Of a DNA stretch of 64,000 nt, positions 15,811 through 24,629 are shown one piece after another (within the stretch, counting starts at the first letter, position 1; each line of letters begins with the position of its first letter). Where the stretch lies: positions 310,001 through 374,000 of the forward strand of contig NZ_JAIZZH010000005.1 of the NCBI RefSeq assembly GCF_020421205.1. The letters run 5' to 3'. The stretch comes from Hymenobacter pini. GTDB taxonomy: Bacteria; Bacteroidota; Bacteroidia; Cytophagales; Hymenobacteraceae. Both the position numbers and the translations under genes were made by a program. The notes beneath the pieces were generated by a model. The model searched no databases, was not told where the DNA came from, and saw only the letters and a program-made list of their open reading frames with translations.

Positions 15811-16866
15811 ATGTCCTTTACCCGCAACTTTCTGAGCCTGGCCCTCGCTGCCGGCGTTCTGGGCCTCGCCTCCTGCAATAAAGGCGGTGATTTCAGCAAG
15901 ACCAAGTCAGGAATCGAATACAAAGTTTTCAAGAGCAACGGCAAGAGCTACGACGCCCGCGAAATTGGGGCTGAGGGCGACGCCACCTACAAGGAGCGCA
16001 TCGGCAAAATCATGGCCCTGCACGTAGAGTACCGTACGGCTAAGGACTCCATCCTGTTCAACTCGCGCAAGCAGCAAATGGGCTTCCCGGTGCGCGTGCC
16101 CCTGGATTCTATCCGCAAGCAGCAGCGTGGTGGTCTGGAAGAGGCCATCAGCCTGCTGCAACCCGGCGACTCGGCCGTATTCCGCTTCAACGTGGATACC
16201 ATCTTCGCCAAGTCGTTCCGTCAGCCGGTGCCGCCATTCATGCAGAAAGCCGGCAAGACCATGACCATGTACGTGAAGGTGGACAAGGTGCAGACCCGCG
16301 ACGAGGCCATGGCCGACGTGCAGAAGATGCAGGTGGAGCAGGCAGCTAAAATGAAGCTGCACGCCAAGCAGCAACTGAAGGCTGACGATGCGAAGCTGCA
16401 GGAGTACATCAAGAAAAACAACCTGACGGCCCAGCGTGATACCTCAGGCGTGTACTACGTGGTGACTTCGCCCGGCACCGGACCAAAGCCGAAAGTTGGG
16501 CAGGTGGTAGCGGTACAGTACAAAGGCACGCTGCTGGAGAACGGCAAAGAGTTTGACTCTTCGGCCAAAGGCAACGGTGGCAAACCAATTGAATTCCCGA
16601 TTGGTGTAGGCCAAGTAATTCCGGGCTGGGACAAGGCCATTCCGATGCTGAACAAAGGCTCGAAAGCGGTTCTGCTGATTCCGTCGTCGCTGGCCTACGG
16701 GCAGCGCGGGGCTGGTGCCGACATTCCGGCTGACGCCATCCTGCGCTTCGACGTGGAACTGGTAGACATTAAGGATGCTCCCAAGCAACCCCAGGTAAGC
16801 CAGGAAGATATTCAGCGCCAGCTCCAGGCCCTGCAGCAGCAAGCCCAGCAGCAACAGGGCAAATAA
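15811..16866 (+). CDS. Two-domain FKBP-type prolyl isomerase lipoprotein (FKBP 1)
   Basis: A 351-residue lipoprotein with lipobox LASC near residue 24. Residues about 65-165 form a diverged FKBP-like domain (PGDSAVFRF, then PVPPFMQKAG). A charged helical linker follows, then a canonical FKBP domain at about 225-330 with FDSS, VIPGWDKAI, LAYG and FDVELVDIK, so the catalytic pocket is intact. The tail is Gln-rich. It should help fold envelope proteins in the periplasm; GldI of gliding bacteria is a lipoprotein of this class. It is the closest relative of the gene at 19187. Confidence 0.93.
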   Translation: MSFTRNFLSLALAAGVLGLASCNKGGDFSKTKSGIEYKVFKSNGKSYDAREIGAEGDATYKERIGKIMALHVEYRTAKDSILFNSRKQQMGFPVRVPLDSIRKQQRGGLEEAISLLQPGDSAVFRFNVDTIFAKSFRQPVPPFMQKAGKTMTMYVKVDKVQTRDEAMADVQKMQVEQAAKMKLHAKQQLKADDAKLQEYIKKNNLTAQRDTSGVYYVVTSPGTGPKPKVGQVVAVQYKGTLLENGKEFDSSAKGNGGKPIEFPIGVGQVIPGWDKAIPMLNKGSKAVLLIPSSLAYGQRGAGADIPADAILRFDVELVDIKDAPKQPQVSQEDIQRQLQALQQQAQQQQGK

Positions 16867-16897
16867 GCGCACGATTGGCGCTAGCCCGTTGTTACGT

Positions 16898-16936
16898 AAA
16901 AGCCCCCGACCCGGTGCAACCGAGCCGGGGGCTTTT
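16898..16936 (+). terminator. Hairpin terminator after FKBP 1
   Basis: An 11-bp perfect stem (16898-16908 with 16926-16936) that ends in T4. It suggests that FKBP 2-6 have partly separate transcription. Confidence 0.8.
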
Positions 16937-16969
16937 GACTCTTCATCTCAGCACTAATTCGCGTTTCTT

Positions 16970-17485
16970 ATGGTAGCGTCTCTTTTTCGTCGGCCGGTAG
17001 CTGGCCTTGGGTTGTTTTTGCTTACGCTGGGCGGCGTCCTCACTGGCTGCCAGAAAACCGACACCCCCGCGCTGGATACCACCGATTATACCCAGAAAGA
17101 CGAAGACCTGATTACTGCCTACATCAAGGACAACAACCTGACTGGCTTTAAGAAGGATACGCTGGGCCTCTACATTGCGGTAACGCAGCCCGGCAACGGC
17201 GTAAAAATCAACAAACGCCAGAGTGTATCGGCCCTGTATACGGGTATGCTGCTGGATAACCGGGTGTTCGACTCCACCGGCAGCCGCAACAACCAGCCTT
17301 TTACCTTTACCATTGGTATCGGCCAGGTAATTGCGGGCTGGGACCTAGGTTTTGCGCGGCTGAGCAAAGGTGCCAAGGCCACCCTGCTGGTACCCTCCCG
17401 GTTGGGCTATGGCCCTTATGCCGTTGGGCCTATTCCCCCAAACTCCGTGCTGCGGTTTGATGTGGAGGTGAAGGATGTTCAATAA
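16970..17485 (+). CDS. FKBP-type prolyl isomerase lipoprotein (FKBP 2)
   Basis: A 171-residue lipoprotein with lipobox VLTGC near residue 27 and one FKBP domain at about 80-171. Pocket residues are kept: VFDS, VIAGWD, LGYGPY, VLRFDVEVKDV. A short helix before the domain (DLITAYIKDNNLTGFKKDTLGLY) is shared by FKBP 1, 3, 4 and 6, which marks the group as a set of gene duplicates. Its role is probably folding or quality control of envelope proteins. Confidence 0.92.
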   Translation: MVASLFRRPVAGLGLFLLTLGGVLTGCQKTDTPALDTTDYTQKDEDLITAYIKDNNLTGFKKDTLGLYIAVTQPGNGVKINKRQSVSALYTGMLLDNRVFDSTGSRNNQPFTFTIGIGQVIAGWDLGFARLSKGAKATLLVPSRLGYGPYAVGPIPPNSVLRFDVEVKDVQ

Positions 17486-17509
17486 CCGCCCGCCTTTTTT
17501 ACTACCCCT

Positions 17510-17998
17510 ATGAAGTTTCGCTTTGCTTACTTTTTCCTGCTGCTGTTTGGCTTGACAGCCGCTTTGCTCACGGCCTGCAAGGATAAAGAAACGCCAACCC
17601 CTGACTACACCGCTCAGGACGACGCTACTATTCAGCAGTACATCAAAGACAAGAACCTGACGGGCTTTACCAAAGACACTTCGGGTGTGTACGTGAGCAT
17701 TACGCAGCCCGGTACCGGCCCCAATGCAGTTCGGAAGCAGGTAGTGAAAGCCCTATACACGGGTACTCTGCTGGACGGCACCGTATTTGACAGCAACCTG
17801 ACTACGCTGGGCCTACCGTTTGTGCTGGGCCAGGAGCGCGTTATCATGGGTTGGGACAAGGGCTTTCAGTATTTCAACAAAGGCGCCAAAGGAATTCTAC
17901 TAGTTCCGTCGAAGCTGGCTTACGGCTCAAACGCTACCGGTAAAATTCCGGCCAATGCCATTCTGCGCTTTGACGTTGAAGTAGTTGACATCAAATAA
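17510..17998 (+). CDS. FKBP-type prolyl isomerase lipoprotein (FKBP 3)
   Basis: A 162-residue lipoprotein with lipobox LLTAC near residue 23 and a single FKBP domain. The pre-domain helix IQQYIKDKNLTGFTKDTSG is almost the same as that of FKBP 2, making the two a recent tandem pair. The pocket has VFDSN, VIMGWDKG, LAYGSN and LRFDVEVVDI. The segment between the first strands is shorter than in FKBP 2. It starts 24 bases after FKBP 2. Confidence 0.92.
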   Translation: MKFRFAYFFLLLFGLTAALLTACKDKETPTPDYTAQDDATIQQYIKDKNLTGFTKDTSGVYVSITQPGTGPNAVRKQVVKALYTGTLLDGTVFDSNLTTLGLPFVLGQERVIMGWDKGFQYFNKGAKGILLVPSKLAYGSNATGKIPANAILRFDVEVVDIK

Positions 17999-18026
17999 AT
18001 TACCGCTGACTTTAGTTGAGCTTGGC

Positions 18027-18572
18027 ATGAAAAAATTTGTTTTAAATGCAGCGCTGCTGCTGGCTGGTTTCAGCGTACCGGCCCTTACCAGCTGCAACAC
18101 GGAGCCTTCTTACGTGAAGCAAGCCCGAGAAGTAGAGGAAGCCCAGAAGAAAACGGACGACTCCAACATTCAGGCTTACCTCACGCGCCGCGCCATCACC
18201 AATTATACCCGGCTGGAATCGGGCATCTACCTAATTCCTATTACGGATGGCCCTGCTTCTAATCCACTTATCAAAGCGGGCCAGAAAGTAACGACCAACT
18301 ACGTGGGACGGTTTATGCTGGCCGAGAACGACGGACTGGTTTTCGATGCTTCCAGCAACAACCACACCACCTGCGGGTGTCTGGGCTTTATCAATGGTTC
18401 CGGACAACTGGTAAAGGGCTGGGACCAAGCCACGCTGCAAATGCGCAAAGGTGACCGGAAAATAGCCCTGATACCGTCGTATCTGCTGCTGACCAGCTCG
18501 GGCGGCTTCCTAATTAACGCCTCCACCTATCAGCCGCTAGCTTTCGATATTGAAATCCTCAACGTAGAGTAG
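18027..18572 (+). CDS. Diverged FKBP-like lipoprotein (FKBP 4)
   Basis: A 181-residue lipoprotein with lipobox LTSC near residue 22. The FKBP fold is visible (VTTNYVGRF, VFDASS, LVKGWDQA, FDIEILNVE), but the loop that normally has LAYG reads SYLLLTSSGGF and the IPPNA motif is replaced. An extra Cys pair occurs in NHTTCGCLG. Isomerase activity may be weak or lost, leaving a binding role. The start at 18027 is chosen by the signal peptide; the longer reading overlaps FKBP 3. Confidence 0.88.
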   Translation: MKKFVLNAALLLAGFSVPALTSCNTEPSYVKQAREVEEAQKKTDDSNIQAYLTRRAITNYTRLESGIYLIPITDGPASNPLIKAGQKVTTNYVGRFMLAENDGLVFDASSNNHTTCGCLGFINGSGQLVKGWDQATLQMRKGDRKIALIPSYLLLTSSGGFLINASTYQPLAFDIEILNVE

Positions 18573-18580
18573 CTTTTCCG

Positions 18581-19075
18581 ATGGCCGGTTCCTGCGTAAT
18601 GCGTTACGGTATAGCTGCGTTGTGTATGCTGCCTCTGCTGGGCCGGGCGCAACGCACCCTCACCACCACGGCCATACCCGCCACCACTGACAGCCTGCTG
18701 AGCCGGGCCATTACTACGGCATCGGGCCTGCGCTACGCTATCCGGCAGCCGGGTACCGGCCCCCTCCCCCAACCCGGCGACCGGGTAACGGTGCATTACA
18801 CCGGGCTGCTGGCCGCCGATGGACGCATCTTCGACACCTCGGTGCAGCAAGGCGGGCCGTTAAAGCTGAAAGTTGGGCGGGGCGAGGTTATCAAGGGGTT
18901 TGATGAGGCGCTACTGCTGCTGCCGGTGGGTAGCCGGGTGCGCGTCTGGATTCCGGCGGCGTTGGCCTACGGCGCCAAGGGCCGCCCCGACCCCGATGAT
19001 GAAGCCGGTAAGCGTTACCTGATTCCGCCCAACGCCGATCTTATTTTCGAGCTCGAAGTTTTGAAGATTAAATAA
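18581..19075 (+). CDS. Secreted FKBP-type prolyl isomerase (FKBP 5)
   Basis: A 164-residue product with a signal peptide ending GRAQ and no lipobox, so it is probably a soluble periplasmic enzyme. The FKBP domain (about 65-164) is canonical: VHYTGLLAADGRIFDTS, VIKGFDEAL (Phe in place of the usual pocket Trp), LAYGAKG and a 9-residue charged insert PDPDDEAGK before LIPPNADLIFELEVL. This form resembles soluble FkpA/Mip-like proteins more than FKBP 1-4. The start could also be the ATG six codons later. Confidence 0.88.
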   Translation: MAGSCVMRYGIAALCMLPLLGRAQRTLTTTAIPATTDSLLSRAITTASGLRYAIRQPGTGPLPQPGDRVTVHYTGLLAADGRIFDTSVQQGGPLKLKVGRGEVIKGFDEALLLLPVGSRVRVWIPAALAYGAKGRPDPDDEAGKRYLIPPNADLIFELEVLKIK

Positions 19076-19077
19076 AC

Positions 19078-19107
19078 CCGGCCTCTTCCGTGACAGGAAG
19101 GGGCCGG
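19078..19107 (+). terminator. Hairpin terminator after FKBP 5
   Basis: A 12-bp stem with one G-U pair (ccggcctcttcc with 19096-19107) and a 6-base loop; the T run is poor. Confidence 0.6.
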
Positions 19108-19186
19108 CTTCGTTTAAAGCGTTGGGGCACAAGTGTCGGGTATCCTTGCCATCTTGCTGCCATTCTTCGATTTGCTTTCCTATCTG

Positions 19187-20167
19187 ATGCTTTCTTTTGC
19201 CCGTTTTCTGAGTGCAGCGGTGTTTTCCTTGACGGTGGTCTGCTGGCCATCGGGGGTTGCCCGCGCACAAACCGTCCCACCCGCTTTCAATCGGCTTAGC
19301 TCGAGGCTCGAATACCGCATTTATCGCCCCGAAAACGGCCGTTACGCGCTGCAACCGGCCCTACCGGCCACCGGCAACCCCGCGTATTCAGCCCGTATCG
19401 GGCAGATACTAAGCGCCCATCTGCAGTTCCGGACGGCTACCGACTCGGTACTGATGCACTCGCGCCGCCAGAACCGCAACCAGCCTGTGCGCATTCCGCT
19501 GGATACGGTGCGCCGGCAGCAGCGCGGCACGGTGGAAGAAGCCCTTTCCCTGCTACAGCCCGGCGACTCAGGGGTGTTCCGGCTGAACCTGGATACTGTG
19601 TTTCTGAAGTCGTTCCGGCAGCCGGTGCCGCCGTTCATTCGCCGGGCAGGCTCTACGCTCACGGTGCTGGCGAAGGCAGAGAAGATCCAGACGCAGGAAC
19701 AGGCCATGCAGGATTTCCAGCAGGAGCAGCTGCGGGCCCAGCAAGAGGCCAAGAAACAGGCTGCCGCGCTGGCCCTCAAACAGGACGCTCAGATTCAGGC
19801 CTACCTGAAGCAGAATAAGCTGAAAGGCATCAAAACTCCCAGTGGGCTGTATTATGCTATTACCAAAGCCGGTACCGGGGCCAAGCCCAAAGCCGGTCAA
19901 ACAGTATCGGTGCTGTACACGGGCATGCTCCTAAACGGCAAAGTATTCGATGCTTCCTCGCGTAATGGCAACAAGCCCATTGAGTTTCCCCTGGGCCAGG
20001 GCCGCGTTATTCCGGGCTGGGACCAGGGTATTGCCCTGCTACCCAAAGGCTCCAAAGCAGTACTCCTGATTCCCTCGGCGCTGGCTTACGGCCCCCAGGG
20101 CGCAGGGGGTGATATCCCGCCCAACAGCATTTTGCGCTTCAATGTGGAGCTGGTGGGCGTGAAATAA
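19187..20167 (+). CDS. Two-domain secreted FKBP-type prolyl isomerase (FKBP 6)
   Basis: A 326-residue protein with a signal peptide ending ARAQ. It repeats the design of FKBP 1: diverged N-terminal FKBP-like domain (RTATDSVLMHSRRQ, LLQPGDSGVF, RQPVPPFIRRAG), a Gln/Ala-rich coiled linker, and a canonical C-terminal domain (VFDASS, VIPGWDQGI, LAYGPQGAGG, LRFNVELVGV). Identity with FKBP 1 is high through both domains. FKBP 1 is lipidated but this one is not. A GTG at 19133 would add 18 residues; the ATG at 19187 gives a better signal peptide. Its last codons lie inside a terminator palindrome. Confidence 0.9.
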   Translation: MLSFARFLSAAVFSLTVVCWPSGVARAQTVPPAFNRLSSRLEYRIYRPENGRYALQPALPATGNPAYSARIGQILSAHLQFRTATDSVLMHSRRQNRNQPVRIPLDTVRRQQRGTVEEALSLLQPGDSGVFRLNLDTVFLKSFRQPVPPFIRRAGSTLTVLAKAEKIQTQEQAMQDFQQEQLRAQQEAKKQAAALALKQDAQIQAYLKQNKLKGIKTPSGLYYAITKAGTGAKPKAGQTVSVLYTGMLLNGKVFDASSRNGNKPIEFPLGQGRVIPGWDQGIALLPKGSKAVLLIPSALAYGPQGAGGDIPPNSILRFNVELVGVK

Positions 20168-20221
20168 GCAAGAAGGGGTGGCAGTGTAGTACTGCCGCCC
20201 CTTCTTGCTTATTTCACGCCC
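20155..20221. terminator. Bidirectional terminator palindrome between FKBP 6 and recO
   Basis: Arms of 31 bp (20155-20185 with 20191-20221) with a single G-U position and a 5-base loop. The left arm includes the last codons and stop of FKBP 6; the right arm touches the stop of recO. Confidence 0.92.
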
Positions 20222-20949
20222 TACAACTCGGCCAATACCTCCGACAGTACGGCCAGGGAGCGGACGTCGCCGAGGTGCTCCACGTGCAGCTGGTAGTAGC
20301 GAATGAGCACATCCAGCAGCTCGCGCCGGATGCGGCCGTTTGGAATAGCCGCAGCACCAGGCTGGTGTAGCAGCGCATCAAAATACTGCTCAAACTCCTG
20401 AAAACGCATAGCAGCCGGAGTGTGGCGCACAACTGAGGTACTGTTGCCACCTTCGGCGGCAAACGCAACCTGCGAGGTAATTTCCTCACCGGTTTCGGGG
20501 CCAAAACCCAAATAGTGGCTGAGTTGTAGCAAAAACTCCAGCGCAAAATTCTCAAAGCCGGTTTCCTGCTGGTCGAATGCTTGGATGGCGTCGTGCAAGA
20601 AGGCGAAAAGTGGTTCGTTCTGCTCTTCTTCCTGCAATACCCGCCCCACAATTTCTGATAGAAAAAGGGCCACACTGCTCTTGCGCACATCGTAGGGCAG
20701 GGTGCGGAACGGCTCGGAGCACCGGTACTCAGAGAGCCGGGTGAGGCCACCGCTCCGGGAGGTATAGGCCACCAAATCGAGCAGCGTGAACGGTTGAAAC
20801 AGGGCAATGCGGCCGGGGGGCTTGGCTTTGCGCACCCCATTCACCACGTAGCTCTGCAGCCCTAACTGCTCGGTGTACACGCGGGCAATGATGCTGGTTT
20901 CGCGGTAACGCAGGTAGCTGAGCACAATGCCCCGGGTTTTGATGAGCAT
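20221..20949 (-). CDS. recO: DNA repair protein RecO
   Basis: A 242-residue protein that helps load RecA at single-strand gaps (RecFOR pathway). The N-terminal OB-fold is seen as MLIKTRGIVLSYLRYRET, then ARVYTEQLGLQSYVVNGVR, and a helical domain follows with LFLSEIVGRVL and ENFALEFLLQLSHYLGF. The zinc-type cysteines found in some RecO proteins are absent, as is common in Bacteroidota. It lies 62 bases downstream of porZ on the same strand and may be co-transcribed with it. Confidence 0.95.
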   Translation of the reverse strand: MLIKTRGIVLSYLRYRETSIIARVYTEQLGLQSYVVNGVRKAKPPGRIALFQPFTLLDLVAYTSRSGGLTRLSEYRCSEPFRTLPYDVRKSSVALFLSEIVGRVLQEEEQNEPLFAFLHDAIQAFDQQETGFENFALEFLLQLSHYLGFGPETGEEITSQVAFAAEGGNSTSVVRHTPAAMRFQEFEQYFDALLHQPGAAAIPNGRIRRELLDVLIRYYQLHVEHLGDVRSLAVLSEVLAEL

Positions 20950-21011
20950 ACCGAAACGGATGGAAAGAGGGAAAAGAACGTAACAGCGCTACGCGGCTTT
21001 TAATTTCGGGT

Positions 21012-23360
21012 TTACCGCTCTACCACCGCTATTTTGCTCACGCACCCGTTCTTGCCATCCGCATCCGACGACAGCACCAGATACACGCCTGATTGCACGC
21101 GGCGGCCGTTGTAGTCCTGCAGATTCCAGGTAACGGCTCCACCGTTGGCACGGGTCTGGTACACCAGCTTGCCAGCTACGTCGGTGATTTTGATGGTGCC
21201 GTTGTTGGCCAGCCCGGTAATGCCCACCTGGCCCGCAAAATCGGTGCGCACGGGATTGGGGAATACTTTGGCGCAGCTGGGTTTGCCCTCCGTCACGGTA
21301 GCGTCGCCGCGGTAGGATACGGTGCCGGCATCCGTCACCACAAATACTTCCCCGGTTTTGTCGTTGACTTCCACATCCACAATCTGGTTGGAAGGCAGCG
21401 GGCTGTTATCGGTGGTGAAGTGCAGCAGGGCCTCACTGGCGTCGTTATTGAACAGCCACAGGCCCCGGTCGGTGCCAAACCATTTGCGGTTACCGCCATC
21501 CACGCCAATAGCCCGAATCCGCTCATTAAACAATGCCGGAAAGCCCGTACCAGCCCCACGGCGCACGTAGGGCAAGCTGAATTTCAGGTCGAGGCTGGGC
21601 TGGAACACGCTGGCAGCATCGTTGAATACCACCGGGCCTTTGTCAGTAGCCACCCAGATGTTACCGGTGCGGTCTTTCACGATGTCATAAGCCTCCCGCA
21701 TGTTGGTGGAGGTGTTATCGAAACCGTACGCCTCACTGAAATAGCGCACTTCTTTGGTAGTAGGCTGATAGGCTACCGTGCCCGTGCCGCTGCGGCGGCT
21801 ACCAGTGGCCCACAACGTGCCGGCATCATCCAGCACCAGCCGCTCCAGGTTTTCACTGCCCCCGAAGTAATCCTGCACCTGCCACGTGCTGGTGGCCGGG
21901 CTAAACACGTACACCCCCGACTGCCCGGCTATCTGGTGGCGGTTGAGTACCCACACGTTGCCCTCTACGTCGGTAGTTAGGTCGGGTACGCGGGTATAGT
22001 TGGGGTCCGAAATGGCGCTTTTCAGCGGGTTAGGCTGGTTGGTGGTGGGGTTGAACAGCCGAAACTCCCCGGGGCCTTTCCACTCCAGCAGGCCATTACC
22101 GTAACTGCCCACGTACAAGGTGCCATCGGGGGTGCGGGTACCGCGCGTGAGGTCCTTGGGGTTGGGGTACTGGGCTGGGCTGGGCTGCGTTGCCGAGGTT
22201 ACGTTGGTCCAGCGGTTGCCGGCGTACTCCGCAAAGCCCCGGTATAAGTCGCTTTGCACGTAGTTTTCGCCGTAGCCGCCCGTAAACAGGTTCACCTTAC
22301 TGGAGCGGGCATCGGCCAGTACGCTGAAAGCCTGGGCAAAAGCCGGGGCGTTGGTTGTAAACTGCTCGGCTTGGGTGCCATCGGTAGTCCGGAGCAGGCC
22401 GTTGGCGTAATCGGCCAGGTAGTAGCTTCCGTCGCGGCTGCGCAGGGCCGCCTGCGGGTTGAGCAGCTGCGCCGGCCGCAGCACCCGGCTGGCCACACCG
22501 GTGGTCAGGTTCAGTACGGTTACCTGCCGGTTATCGGTGATGAGCAGGCCGACCCGGGAAGGCGTCAGCATCCGATATTCCACGCCGGTGGGGGCTCCGG
22601 CCACCGTTTGCCAGCCGCTGCCAGCCACATAGGTAGCCAGCCGCTCCCCGTTGATGCCCGCCACCACCCGACCATCCTGCACGGTCAGCGTGCGGTACGG
22701 GTCACCACCACGGGCGGGCAGGTCGGTAGTCCAGTTGCGGTAATCGAGAGGGTTAGCGCTGAGGCTGGTGCGCATCAGCCCATTGGAGGTAGCCGCAAAC
22801 AGCGTCCCATTAGCAATGGCCGTGGCATATACCCGCACCACTGCGCCAGCTGGGCCAATGTTGGTGTAAGAGTCTCGGATTTCGTGCTTGTCTAGGTCCA
22901 CCACCACAATGCCGAAGCTGGTAGCCAGATAGGCCCGCCGGGCATTGATGTAGATGTGGTTGATGGTTTTCGCGCCGCTGATTTCCTTGCGGGTGATGTC
23001 GCTGAGGTTGATAATGGCCCCATCCTTCAGCCGCAGAATATCCAAGTTGGTGCTACGGTACGCTACTACCAGTTGCTGACTCACCGAATCGTAGGCCAGC
23101 GTACTCACGCCGGCATCGTTCAGGCCGTCGCGCTTCGACAGCAGCTGCGTCGTGTTCAACTGCTTATCGAAGTAAAACAAAGCGTTTTCGGCCGCTACGT
23201 ACACGCGGTTGCCGGCTTCGGCCAACGCGCGGGCCTGGTTGGTGGGCAGGTGCAACTGCCAGTCGCCGTAGCCCACGGGGTCCTGCGCCTGAACGGTGGC
23301 GGCAGTCAGCAGGAAAGCAGCAAGGCAGGTTCCGCGCAGCAGGCGTAGCACTGAAATCAT
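21012..23360 (-). CDS. porZ: Type IX secretion protein PorZ homologue
   Basis: A 782-residue secreted protein. After a signal peptide ending VQAQ the N-terminus reads GYGDWQLHLPTNQARALAEA, then YVAAENALFYFDK and LSKRDGLNDAGVSTLAYD, the profile of the PorZ first propeller. Two further propeller-like domains follow with repeats such as NRKWFGTDRGLWLF. The C-terminal 80 residues are a sorting domain (CAKVFPNPV at its start, GVYLVLSSDADGKNGCVSKI at the end). In Porphyromonas gingivalis PorZ stays on the cell surface and works with sortase PorU to attach cargo to lipopolysaccharide; porU lies 38 kb away in this window. I start at 23360 at the signal peptide. Confidence 0.88.
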   Translation of the reverse strand: MISVLRLLRGTCLAAFLLTAATVQAQDPVGYGDWQLHLPTNQARALAEAGNRVYVAAENALFYFDKQLNTTQLLSKRDGLNDAGVSTLAYDSVSQQLVVAYRSTNLDILRLKDGAIINLSDITRKEISGAKTINHIYINARRAYLATSFGIVVVDLDKHEIRDSYTNIGPAGAVVRVYATAIANGTLFAATSNGLMRTSLSANPLDYRNWTTDLPARGGDPYRTLTVQDGRVVAGINGERLATYVAGSGWQTVAGAPTGVEYRMLTPSRVGLLITDNRQVTVLNLTTGVASRVLRPAQLLNPQAALRSRDGSYYLADYANGLLRTTDGTQAEQFTTNAPAFAQAFSVLADARSSKVNLFTGGYGENYVQSDLYRGFAEYAGNRWTNVTSATQPSPAQYPNPKDLTRGTRTPDGTLYVGSYGNGLLEWKGPGEFRLFNPTTNQPNPLKSAISDPNYTRVPDLTTDVEGNVWVLNRHQIAGQSGVYVFSPATSTWQVQDYFGGSENLERLVLDDAGTLWATGSRRSGTGTVAYQPTTKEVRYFSEAYGFDNTSTNMREAYDIVKDRTGNIWVATDKGPVVFNDAASVFQPSLDLKFSLPYVRRGAGTGFPALFNERIRAIGVDGGNRKWFGTDRGLWLFNNDASEALLHFTTDNSPLPSNQIVDVEVNDKTGEVFVVTDAGTVSYRGDATVTEGKPSCAKVFPNPVRTDFAGQVGITGLANNGTIKITDVAGKLVYQTRANGGAVTWNLQDYNGRRVQSGVYLVLSSDADGKNGCVSKIAVVER

Positions 23361-23492
23361 GGGCAGAAAGTAGCGGCGAGACGAAGGAAAGCGGCAAGAT
23401 AACGCCACTGGCCGGGCTTTAGTGCGAAGCCCGGAGCCAGTCAGATTTCTGTGCGGCCAGCTTTTCCCTTTGCCTTGATTATCCGGGCTGGC

Positions 23493-24122
23493 TTAGGCGC
23501 CGCGCAGGGCTTTCTCTACGGCGGGCTCGGTAGTTTTTTCCTTCATGCCCTCCTGAAAGCACACCCGGCAGCGGGCCTCGTAGGCGTCGGTTTCGCCCAG
23601 CAGAATTTTGTCTTCGGAAGCCGTTACGCGGAAGGAGTACGAGGCCAGCTCGCCGCAGCACACGCAAATGGCGTGTACTTTGGTCACAAACTCAGCCACG
23701 GCCATCAAGGCGGGCATGGGGCCAAAGGGCTGGCCCTGAAAGTCCATATCCAGCCCGGCCACAATTACGCGGGTGCCCCGGTTGGCCAGCTGCACGCACA
23801 CTTCCACCAGCGACTCATCGAAGAACTGGGCTTCGTCCACACCCACCACGTCGCAGCCGGCGGCCAGCAGCAGCATCTCCTGAGCCACTGGTACCGGGGT
23901 GGAGCGGATGCTGTTCTGGTTATGCGACACCACATCTTCGGCGTGGTAGCGCGTATCCAGCGCGGGCTTGAAGATTTCCACGTGCTGGCGGGCAATTTTG
24001 GCCCGGTTCAGCCGCCGGATCAGCTCCTCCGTTTTGCCCGAAAACATCGAGCCGCACACTACCTCAATCCAGCCCCGGCGTGCCACGCCGGAGCCCGTAA
24101 TAACGCGGGGTTCAATGAACAT
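23493..24122 (-). CDS. tdk: Thymidine kinase
   Basis: A 209-residue type II thymidine kinase that makes dTMP from thymidine for the salvage pathway. The P-loop [15 protein letters not shown] is at about 24-38, the Walker B-like DEAQFF near 95, and four zinc cysteines appear as CVCC and CRVC. The lasso region with its Tyr-Glu pair appears as ETDAYEARC. The N-terminus ([24 protein letters not shown]) matches Bacteroidota Tdk. Confidence 0.96.
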   Translation of the reverse strand: MFIEPRVITGSGVARRGWIEVVCGSMFSGKTEELIRRLNRAKIARQHVEIFKPALDTRYHAEDVVSHNQNSIRSTPVPVAQEMLLLAAGCDVVGVDEAQFFDESLVEVCVQLANRGTRVIVAGLDMDFQGQPFGPMPALMAVAEFVTKVHAICVCCGELASYSFRVTASEDKILLGETDAYEARCRVCFQEGMKEKTTEPAVEKALRGA

Positions 24123-24273
24123 AGACTAGGAGAAGTTGCGACGAAAAAAGCGGGTGAGTATCCTTCAAAGTACGGGGTTCAGGCGGTTCGCTCCAACCCC
24201 CTTTTGTGTATTCAGGAACCCCTATTTTTCTAGCTTGCTGACTGTGAACCGGCTACCGGAGTCAATTACTGCA

Positions 24274-24594
24274 TTAGATGTACTGAACGTGCGGAAGCTG
24301 GGTGGCCAGGGGCACGCGCACCGTAACGGAACCCTCGGGCAGCCGGGCTTGGCAGGTAAGACGCTCATTAGGCAGCAGGCGGCCAGCCTCCCGGTAACGC
24401 AACTCGGCGGGGGTAAGGGGCGTTAGGAGGTCGAGCCCACCGAGCACCTGCACCCGGCAGGTGGTGCAGCGGCCCCGGGCCCCACAGGCGTGCAGCCAGT
24501 CGTGGCCGGCGGCCTGAATGGCGGCCAGCAGCGTGGCGCCGGAGGGCACCGAAATAGCCCCGGAAGGCAGATTTTCAATCAGTAGAGTGGGCAT
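24274..24594 (-). CDS. 2Fe-2S ferredoxin (plant-like fold)
   Basis: A 106-residue electron carrier with CGARGRCTTC (Cys-x5-Cys-x2-Cys at about 37-46) and the fourth Cys in RLTCQARL near 81. The spacing fits the class fused to oxygenase reductases and to chlorosome or adenylate cyclase-linked ferredoxins. It has no electron-transfer partner next door. It diverges from the gene at 24630, with only 35 bases between them. Confidence 0.92.
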   Translation of the reverse strand: MPTLLIENLPSGAISVPSGATLLAAIQAAGHDWLHACGARGRCTTCRVQVLGGLDLLTPLTPAELRYREAGRLLPNERLTCQARLPEGSVTVRVPLATQLPHVQYI

Positions 24595-24629
24595 CTTTCC
24601 CTAACTTGCCCGCCAGAATCAGGCATTCA

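Noticed and set aside
21093-21980. 295-residue open frame antisense to porZ
   Set aside because: Shadow of porZ codon bias, no start context or motif.
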